Shown here piece after piece: positions 55,411-64,000 of a DNA stretch of 64,000 nt. Position 1 is the first letter of the stretch, and each line of letters opens with the position of its first letter. The translations under genes and the position numbers were made by a program. The notes below the pieces were generated by a model. That model had not been told where the DNA came from, ran no database searches, and saw only the letters and a program-made list of their open reading frames with translations. This DNA comes from Trachythela sp. YZ-2020 (lineage: Eukaryota > Cnidaria > Anthozoa > Malacalcyonacea > Clavulariidae). The stretch covers positions 868,001 to 932,000 of the forward strand of contig JADLSH010000256.1 in assembly GCA_016169945.1 (NCBI GenBank), given 5' to 3'.

Positions 55411-58400
55411 CTAAAAGACTCCAGCAGCCTTGACGTTTAGTCCAAAATCGTCTAAAACTTCAAATTCCTTTCCAAAAAAAGAGTGATCTTGACCCCCTGA
55501 CACTTAGATGCCCTGATCTCAAAATTCCAAATCAATTCTGCTTCTCAACCACGCTATGACAACTGCATATCTTTCATTATCCTTCTCTGACAGTTTCTGT
55601 GCCAGTTGTTTGAGAAACATTTGGCATTCACTCCCCATTCCGCCATTTGTCCCAAAAACAAGAGGTGTAAAAGAGCCCATTTCAACATCTAAAACCCTCT
55701 GTTGGTACTTCCGTTTCTTCTCGTTCTCGTGCTCCTTGAAAATCGTCTTCGTTGGCCGGCCTTGGCTACACTTTGAGTTTGCATGCGTCACTCTTACGTC
55801 GAAAAATGCAGTAGCTCCACGCAACCAGAAACCTCCTGCCTTCATATCCAATCTCGCCTCAGGGCTTGTAATCGCAGATCTTAGATTGAACCTTTTGTTG
55901 TCGATAGGTTGGAGATGTGGCTCTATTTCCACATTCTTGCAAACTTTACCGAGTAACGAGGTACGTAGATCGCGAACTCCGTCATGTCTTTGCGCCACGA
56001 ATCCCCCTTTTTTGCATGACAGGGCATGGTTGACGTTGAAGCGATCTCCACAAGCACAATGGCTTGGTAGATCATGCAGAGGCAGATTGTATCTCATTCG
56101 CAGCGAGTCTCTAAATTATTGCTTATTAAGGGCCAAGCCCAGAGGAGGTTGGACATCAGGCCGCAAAGCATCATGGGTAATGAGCGTATGTTTCCACGTG
56201 CGGCCTAATTTATGCGCTGACTGCCGTGAAGTCAACATCTCTGGCCATAGCAAATTCTGCGAAAATGGACGCTATTGATCCAGAGACTCGATGCCATCAT
56301 TTGTATGGATGTGTTTAGTGTTTGTGTATCGATGTATAACAACGCTCTTTGAGTCCGTTTAATGGATTTATTTCTGGCAAAAGTTGAAATGAGTATGGTC
56401 AATTCAATACCGAATATCTCGAAAACTGCCGGGGGACCTCTGGGACCCCTCCAGCAGATTTTTAGTTTGTACATTTATCTTGACTTCTTTGCAAAAAATA
56501 GAAAAATCGAACCATGGGAATTCTAGATATTTTATTTTGAAAGTTGTAAACAGACGCGGGCTTGAGTCATCACTTAACGAAGACACGTCAAACTTTGATG
56601 CTCAAAATAAGTTTAAAAATGACACTTACCTCAAAGGTTTTCGCAGATATCGCAAGTCCTTATATAATATGAAAGCCACGCTTGCTTTTTTATAGATTTT
56701 TAAAAATATTAATATGTATTTTTCAAGTGTTTCTGCGTGCAAGCAAAATTTGACAAACACGATGGAAAAATAGCGCGATTTCATTGGTCGAGAAATTCAC
56801 GTGACAGCTGTCCAACCTCTTCTGGGCCAAGCCCTGGTCTTTGAGTTGTAAGGCATTAGCCAAGAGCTCGCACCCTTGTCTCTTGATTGCCTTACCAAAC
56901 GTAGTACGTCTGGGGACAGAGATGCATCAATGCTATTCATTCTTGACTTAGCAGTCTCCATCTTGATTGTCTGCTGCATTCTCTTCCGATCATCTTTCGA
57001 CTGATCACTCGGTTCCATAAATGCGCTTTGCCCTTTGATTGTCTCTGCGTGTTGTTTGGTGTTTGAGGCTGCGTATTGCTGCGGGGCTTTGGCTTTCAGA
57101 TCAGGTACTCCCAACCCGCCTTGAACTGGTATTAGAGTCATGAGTTTACTTAGTTCATCCGGGAGGGTTTCTTCCTGACCAAAAAGTGGCGGGAGGAGTA
57201 TTTCATTGATGGCTTCATGTACGGGTCTACATACTCTTCAAATGCCTCGATTGTTCGCATGAAATATGTGAATTTCGATTTGTATCCCTTTGTGAGGGCG
57301 ATGTAGGCAGCATGTGGTTGGCTTTTTACAATTTCTGCGAGATTTACGATGTCTTTCCTCCATCCTTGGACTTTATCTTTGCAATACTCGTCCTTGTAGT
57401 GCTTGGATCCTATTACGGCTCCCAAGTGACGGTTTCCTTCTGTTGTTATATTAACTTCTTTTCCAAAAATCCGCCAGGCTTCGTCTGCCGGTTCTCGTGA
57501 TTTTACGATGAGCCAACACTTTGATCCATTTACTAGATAATATAATAACCAATTATATAAATGTACCAGTCTGCCTCCTCCTGCCGAGTCATCCGCCAGC
57601 CATACTTGTTTGACTTCTGGTATATTCAGTCTCAAGCTTTGTATCATGATCGATGTGTTAACTGAGTACCAGGGCATTGCTAGAGGGTCGCCTTGTGTGG
57701 TACCTTCCTGCGACAAGATCTCTCCTCCCCCACAAATAAATAGCCTGGAAGGGCTTCTATAAGTGTTGATTATGTACATGGACATTCCATTGCAGGCTAT
57801 CTGGATGTTGTGCGTGGCTACCACTCTGTTCATTTGATTAAAAGCATTGGTCGCATCGATCAACAGTACTCCATCCGTCCCCTCTTCTTCTAAAACGTGG
57901 CTCATGGCATTTATGGCGGCCTCGGCTCCTGCACTTATCGGTATCCTTCGCAGACTTGTAATGGCCCCGCTGCTTGCTTAATCTCCCGCCTCAAAAAAGC
58001 AGTTATAGTCTTGCCGACAATTCGACGCAATAATTCCCCCACTCCTATTGGTCGAATTCCAGGATTCTTGTCTAATGGGATGAGTCTGCAGGACGTATAG
58101 CTCTCAAGCAGGGATGGATGATAATATGACTTCAGCAGGTTTCTTGTCATCACGGCTATTTCTTCTCTCAGGATTTTCCCCTCACTACTGAAGTTTTTCG
58201 AGCACAAAATTCTCCGGTAAAGTTCAGCATCCATTCCCGACGGTCCTGCTGAGCCCTTTGTTTTCATTGCTGCATCATAGATCATTTGTTCGTTGATGAG
58301 ATAGAAAATACTGGGCAGGATTTGGTACACCGGTTCAGGAGGCATTCATCCTCTATTTCACTGGCTGGCGGGTGCTTTTCTTTCAGTCTTTCTAAGATCG

Positions 58401-59570
58401 AGTAGGCCTGAAGAGCTTTATTTTTCCAGGAATTTGGTCGCCGCGGATAATTTCCCTTGCATAACCAATCTGGCGAAGACTTTGGAGATATCGTAAAATG
58501 ATCTCTCTTTCTTTGAGGTTATGAATCGTTCTTGTACAAATCTCAATTATTTCATTAACAGATTTATATATCCTTGCATCCATAGAGCTAATCGACGTTC
58601 TATAGCGATGCTGTGTTCTTTGCTCTTAGAAATAGCCGAGGGCTTTTGAAGAATCAATGAGGGGAGCACCATGAAAGCTTTCAATGCAATTGAGTTCAGA
58701 TCTGAGTTGGAGTTAAACTGCTACAACCAGAAGGTTAGTTCTCCAATAAAACTCTTTCCCGCTCTACCCGAGGGTATGTTGACAATAATTCTTCTGAAAT
58801 GAGCAATTTCGTCGTAGATTTTGTTAATCTCGTTGCAGAAGCTTTGTTGACTGATAGACCCCCACTTTGATCTTGACTCAATGTGGCTAGTTGTTATTCT
58901 ATTTTGTTTTGGTTCCGAGGGTCCCAAGGGAGTAGCGATTAAAATGCAATCTTGATTTTGTCTTTGTTCCTCCATGCAAATTTCTTCAGCATTGTTTAAA
59001 GCATGATCTTGATTTTGTCTTTGCATGCAAATTTCTGCTGTATTGCTGTTGCATAAACTAGATTGTTGTTTACTCATTGCAGTTTCCAGATTTAATTCCT
59101 CTTGACCGTGCTCTTTATTGAACCCATCGATTGCTTGCCCTGCAGGAAACTGGACGTCGATTGTCTTCGTCTCATTTTGCACGTAAATTGATTTATTTTT
59201 TAGTTCGGTGCATTTACGTAGCTTACATATTTGATGACTTGTTTTCCTGTTCGCACAGTTGGTACACTCTTCGCAATTTACTTTCCTCAAGCATGGTTCG
59301 CAGCTACCACACTTTCTCCTTCTCTTCTTAGTGATGCCTCCCTCCGACTCGGCCCTTTTCTGACCAAACTTGCCGCTTTCACTTCGTTGTTGTGGCTTGT
59401 CTATTAACGTTTGTTTATGTCTCTGTTTATATATCAAGTCGGGCTCATCTCTAGCAATATCACGCACATCATCAGTGATATTTGTAGTGTCGTTTTCTAC
59501 CAAATTTATTAACGAGGCAGCCAAGTTTTGGCTAATATTTAAAATTATAGAGGAGCCCGAATTTTCATGA
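55411..59570 (-). pseudogene. Retroelement with CXXC zinc finger, RT and restriction-like endonuclease
   Basis: The minus strand, in pieces. N-terminal frame (59524-58721): basic KKRRRK followed by eight cysteines, spaced CxxCxxC-x5-CxxCxxC-x9-C-x4-C (residues 72-105), a CXXC domain of the kind that binds CpG DNA. Then 58583-58392 and 58345-57935, with GPSGMDAELYRRILCS and IRPIGVGELLRRIVGK. The RT follows (57905-57150): LLIDATNAFNQMNR, GTTQGDPLAMPWY and VWLADDSAGGG (ADD). The region 57141-56834 has GGLGVPDLKA and RDKGASSWL. A C-terminal frame (56097-55519) has the knuckle CACGDRFNVNHALSC (C-x-C-x7-H-x4-C) and then RHDGVRDL, ARLDMKAGGFW and TAFFDVRV, a PD-(D/E)XK-like nuclease. That order matches restriction-like-endonuclease LINEs such as R2. 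The end, GLNVKAAGVF plus stop at 55411, follows a shift. At least five frame lesions and one 685-bp insertion (56140-56824). Confidence 0.72.
56140..56824. mobile_element. MULE-like insertion (685 bp) with 9-bp target duplication
   Basis: Inverted ends CAGAGGAGGTTGGAC at 56140 and GTCCAACCTCTTCTG ending at 56824 are flanked by the exact 9-bp repeat GGCCAAGCC (56131-56139 and 56825-56833). Removing one repeat and the insert rejoins the coding similarity of the surrounding retroelement, so the insertion is certain. The 9-bp duplication fits Mutator-like elements. No transposase. Confidence 0.85.
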
Positions 59571-61199
59571 CCGTCCGCCAGGACACGTCACTCCTTGATC
59601 CGATTGTAAATGACCAAACTTATGCAGAACATCTTCTTTTTGAAATCAATTTTTTAATAGGATTGTGCAACTATGGAATAGCATACTGGATGAAATAATC
59701 AGGGACCGCGGAGCATTTTTTGGACTGGGATGTCTAAAGATCTCCGAGTGCGCAGATACACGAGTATACGGAGTGCTGAATGGGCAAGACCATTATGGGG
59801 CTATGGAAGCATGCTCCCCAAGAAAATTTTGAAATATACAGTCTCCCAAATGAGATCTCATACACTTTAGGGGAGGATTACGGAGAAATCTCGGAAGAAT
59901 TCTTTCCAAATATTTGGTCTAACGAAAAGCTGCTGACCATCAAATTTATACCGATTGTACCTACGCAACGAATCAGTACTTTACTGTCAAGATAGAAGAA
60001 GAAATTGAAGTGGCTAATTTGATACTTATTAAAACCTTCATACCTGAAAAGTAACGCCAAAAGCCCGACGATTCCCTGATAAATGTAAGTAAACAATAAG
60101 CCTTAGACACAGCCGAGATAATAATGTTTTCTTCACTCTAAATTCTCTATGGTTATGAATAGTTCTATTATGTTTAACTATGAGCATTTATTAGAAATCA
60201 CAATATGTATGACAATACAATATGTATGAGAGCTAAAACCCCCCGGCCACCTCCCCCTGCCCCGTGGTCCCTTTATAATGGTCAACTTTCGCACAAATAC
60301 TATTCTTAGCTTTAGCGATTTTTATACAAAGTAATTATTAGCATCTTTAGCGGTCTAGCGGGAAATACAATGTTCAAATTTGTGAAATTGGGATCCGGAC
60401 TAATCTCATTTGCATATTAGTAATCTGGCATTTGCCTTTTCCTTATAGAAACTCATGCGCAGAAAATTGGCATTAAATATGAGCACTACATGGAGCGACA
60501 GGGAGAAGCCCGACATAAAAATAGGACTGGTGCAGGAATCAATATTAATGCCCCTGAAAATGGCGAGGACGAGCCTGTGGCAAAGCGACTCTGGAGACAG
60601 CGACGACGAAGCTGCTCTCAGAAAAAGAATATAGTTATTTCTCCACTTGGCTGGAGAAGTATAAAATTTGACGAGATCCGATCCTCCAAAGCTTAGATCG
60701 AAAATGGCTGCGAAGGTGTTCGGAAGGGTTCCAGAAACATGATGAAGGACAGAATAATAGATCCGGGGATGGACATGCCTAGTTGGTCAGTTCTAATAAT
60801 ATAGCTGAGGTATGAATAATGCAAAAGAATAGTTTCAGACATATTTTCTCTCGCTACTCTGGTTTAAATAAATGAGCGTTTGTTGAGGCAAGATGTCCTG
60901 CTATTCCAGTACTCCAGTCAAACTATGAAGTTTATATATTGCACGATGTCTTTGATGTGAAGTAATCACTGCACGAATGGATCACCGTTCAAAATCAGGC
61001 GATTACAACAACACGAATCTGCGATAAACGTTAAGTTACGTCTATCATAACAAATAATCTGCATATAGTTGGCTTTTGTCGGTTTAGGTTGATATTTGCA
61101 TATATTCACTGACCGAACCAATCAGTCAAATTTGCATTACTGCCGATAAGCCGCTTTCGTCCTTAGATTCAGGTCAACTAATAGAGAAGTACATAAGAT
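59571..61199. other. Mostly unrecognised; a small possible exon near 60480
   Basis: A frame at 60479-60635 starts ATGAGCACT and reads MSTTWSDREKPDI before ending DSGDSDDEAALRKRI, an acidic, N-terminus-like patch. A second frame at 60490-60696 overlaps it. Neither has a known domain. At 59701-60286 the words AGGGACCGCGG and CCGTGGTCCCT are inverted, a possible small DNA element, but flanks do not give a clean duplication. Confidence 0.3.
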
Positions 61200-61880
61200 T
61201 AAATGCTTGCATCACTTCTGTTCAGCCCGGGAAAGCAAGACAAACTTTTATAATTTAAAATTTTTAATCAAATTTTCATCCAAAGCGAACCAAAATTTAA
61301 ACAATATTGTCCTTAGGTTACGGGCATTAGCTCTACAAATCTCTAAAAAGCACCAACTAAACCCGAGGTTCATACTCTCACATGTATTAAAGTAAATGAT
61401 GATATTATAACAGATCCAAACGATGTAGCAAATGCTTTTAACGAATATTTCGCGTCCGTCGGCACGCTTAAAACCATTCACACTGACTTGGAAACCTCAC
61501 AGTCCGAACTTGATACGCTTCTGGAAGACTTTATCAAAAATAGAACACCTGATTTTTTACCTGAAGACCAGTTCACCATCCCCTTCATTACTGAAGAAAT
61601 TATAGAAACTGAATAAAAGAAAATTCCAACCAACAAAGCAACAGGTCTTGATGAATCATTAACAGCAATAAGTTTGGCGCACATTTATAATGCAAGCATT
61701 GTGGAGGGAATTTTTCCAGATGCCTTTAAAAAAGCAAGAGTATCTCCTCATTATAAAAAAGAATCTACTATGGAAAGAAGCAATTGTCGACCCATTTCTG
61801 TTCTGTTAATGCCGTATAAACCCTTAGAAAGACATGTTTTCTCGTCATATCTTGACCATCTTACTAAGGCCTGCTCTGGG
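61200..61880 (+). pseudogene. LINE fragment: linker and RT fingers
   Basis: Plus strand: DDIITDPNDVANAFNEYFAS, then NKATGLDESL, IYNASIVEGIFPDAFKKARV, HYKKES, NCRPISVLL and LERHVFSSYL, the segment running up to RT motif A. A stop near 61616 and shifts break it. The 3' side ends near 61880 in a short degenerate repeat of CTCGCCTTAAAT-type words. Confidence 0.75.
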
Positions 61881-64000
61881 ATCTTAACTCGCCTTAAATT
61901 GCCCTAACTCGCCTTAAATCGCGGATAAAAATTGGCAACAATTTTCTTAAATCGCTTAAACTCGCACTAAATCGCCTAAACTCGCCAACCAAATTAAAAT
62001 GCTGAAAATATTAAATACTATATACAGTGTAAACACCCTTTCCCCAGGAGAGGGGGGTTCTGGTTGTTTATTTCAGATAAGATTATGAGTGCGCTTATCC
62101 GAGGGGGCTTGCTGGAGAGAGGAGGCTTAGCCGAAACAAGGGAAGTTACATGCTTATTGATAAAAGCCGAAATCACAGTAATGTACTAGTAATTGGAAAC
62201 CACGCACCCCCTACCCAGGGAACAGCGGACATTAGATAAAGGTTGTGTCCTAAATCATTCTAATCCCCAACCTATACATGGCCTTCTTACTAGTCTAAAC
62301 ATGACTACTACCATAATTGTTTTAAAATTCAACAAATTATTCTAAAATTTCCCCAATTTTGATCATTGGAGGCCAACATGCAATCCAGAGTTTGTCAAAG
62401 TAGGTAAAGTAGGTAAATAGGGTAGGTAAAGTTTGCCAAAGTAGGTAAATATTTTGCATTTTGTCTGTTAGCTGTATCTTGCAATTTATACAAAGTCAAA
62501 TAATACATTATCCTGTAAAAGCTATTTTTAGTAAAACAATGTCTATAGAGTATAGGGTAAATGTCGATGAACAAGGCTTAATAATGCATCTCGAACAGAC
62601 GAATTCCCACTGATTCCCAGCCCATAATCCCTGGCCATCATGACACATATCTAACGTACGCTTTCTAATGCCCTGAGTACCCATGCAGGCATAACAGATA
62701 GGCTAATCTGCAAATAAATCCCCGCTATTTCCAAGCATGTCCCGGAAAGGGGGGTGCGAGGCTTTCCATGACTGGTGCATAAGTTACATACTATCAAGCT
62801 TATAGGTATATAATATGACATAGGAACCCTTAAATATTCAAACAGAAAAAAGTCAGGATGGCAAGAACCAGTCTGTTTTCAACATTTCATCTATTTCGAT
62901 AAGTATAATTAATATGCCAATATTGTGATATGAACTTCCAGAACAATTCATAAATTGTTTCGTTTTCCTTTATTGAAAATAGTGCGGGGCCTATAAATTA
63001 CAGGCTAGAGGGCTTATCAACTTTCGAAATTTTAAGTGACGGTAAACTGATACTTTTAATAATTCCGACGGCCTTATATACAAGTGCTGAATTGCAGTGC
63101 CTGTAGTGCACAACATTTAATATTTTATATCAACAGTGTTCAAACTTATATAAATTGATAAACCACAGCATGATCCTGGTCAACTTTTATAGTCAGCATT
63201 GTCCGGTTCATATCGTCTTATATAAAGATCGATGATCGTTTTAATAACCGAGGTTTAACATTTTTAGCGTACGAACTTGGGTCGATAACAAAACCTGGCA
63301 TTTTCATGAATTCAGTTAAATACTTCATGTTAGCCACTGCGGGGAGGGAGCCTTCTCTCAGGCTATCCAGCGGAAATTTATTATTCAAGTCTGGGAAACT
63401 TTATATAAACTAAATTTTAACATTAGTGAATTTTTATAAATACAGTAAAATAAAATACTGCACTTTATATATTGAGGGAATTAAAATAAATACCAATCAA
63501 TGTTGAGTTTTACTTACTTAATGAACACATGGAAATCAAATACTATATTTGCAACGTAAATTCAAGCTTATTTGGTAAGTTTATAACACATATGTAAATT
63601 CGTTTGAATATTAAACTACAATGTATTGCCACATTGGAACATGCATGGTCACAGTTTTAATATATTCTGTACCCTTGGAATTTCCAAGATATTGACAAGG
63701 CATTCATGCATTTGGAAATTCTCAAAATATAGGATAGCAACCCCATGGGATGCACTAAATCTTCTCGTTCCTACATTCCAGCCACAACCCTAATTTTTGT
63801 ATCTGCGTAGCAGATATAATGCCATCGTGTTGTAAATGTTAATGTTAAGTTAGCTTGTAGCCATTCAGCGACGAGCTTATATCAGCCAATCAGCGATTAG
63901 CTTACAAATCGACAATTGATGTTGATTATTTCAAGATGTCGGACTACTGAAGGGCGAAAATTGTAACATGAGTAAAATTTTTAATTTGACGGTGAAAATT
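61881..64000. other. No gene recognised
   Basis: Starts with a degenerate short repeat (AAATCGCCTAAACTCGCC-like, about 61881-61990). A small AAAGTAGGTAAA-type tandem lies at about 62397-62450. The rest is AT-rich DNA without a supportable frame. Confidence 0.45.

Noticed and set aside
55556..56278. 240-codon plus-strand ORF
   Set aside because: It is antisense to the CCHC and endonuclease domain of the minus-strand retroelement, which has clear motifs.
59701..60286. Small hAT-like element with ends AGGGACCGCGG and CCGTGGTCCCT
   Set aside because: The ends are inverted and suggestive, but the flanking 8 bases do not match convincingly and the interior gives no support.

Overview
This is AT-rich eukaryotic DNA with spliced exons, no operons and very little host coding sequence. 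Almost everything recognisable is a transposable element or a relic of one, many of them nested. The mixture is typical of an invertebrate and best fits a cnidarian: Penelope-like elements with GIY-YIG, several LINE families, a Ty3/Gypsy pol, a DUF6589-type gene beside a RecQ-like helicase, an OTU-type element protein, and a CXXC/RT/restriction-like-endonuclease element. That assignment is inference. The only host-like exons are a calcium-binding EGF exon (1364-1489) and a terminal SRCR exon (42938-43275).

Layout. 1-5.5 kb: EGF exon, an inverted-repeat element and a truncated LINE 3' end. 5.5-6.34 kb: two 10-bp minisatellite blocks. 6.34-7.8 kb: minus-strand LINE endonuclease relic. 7.86-16.65 kb: one plus-strand LINE split by an inverted Penelope-like dimer (8743-12868, 11-bp target duplication) and by a Gypsy element (13446-15825) whose protease piece lies inverted relative to its RNase H-integrase. 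17.4-21.7 kb: an OTU-domain element gene (minus), split by a LINE that is itself split by a hAT-like element with 8-bp target duplication. 21.7-24.37 kb: two more decamer minisatellite blocks around a LINE relic.

24.37-34.97 kb is the most notable region. A decayed DUF6589-type gene (plus) and a RecQ-like helicase (minus) face each other between matching inverted termini (about 19 of 23 bases) flanked by the direct repeat GGTATG. I read this as one 10.6-kb DNA transposon, later invaded by two MITE copies, a Rep-like HUH-endonuclease pseudogene and a 231-bp perfect-looking hairpin inside that Rep gene.

35.5-38.6 kb: minus-strand APE/RT LINE with another LINE 3' end inside it. 39.2-40.0 kb: long-TIR element carrying a mariner-like MITE. 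40.9-47.2 kb: Penelope and LINE relics around the SRCR exon. 47.5-54.8 kb: three inverted-repeat elements, one flanked by TTAA. 55.4-59.57 kb: a decayed retroelement encoding a CXXC zinc finger, RT, CCHC knuckle and restriction-like endonuclease, split by a MULE-like element with a 9-bp target duplication. 61.2-61.9 kb: LINE relic. The rest shows nothing I can name.

Nearly all element genes carry stops or frameshifts, so the region looks like an old insertion sink. The Gypsy RNase H-integrase frame, the SRCR exon and the 304-codon Penelope frame are the longest intact readings. All coordinates of pseudogene edges are approximate, because no alignments could be run.
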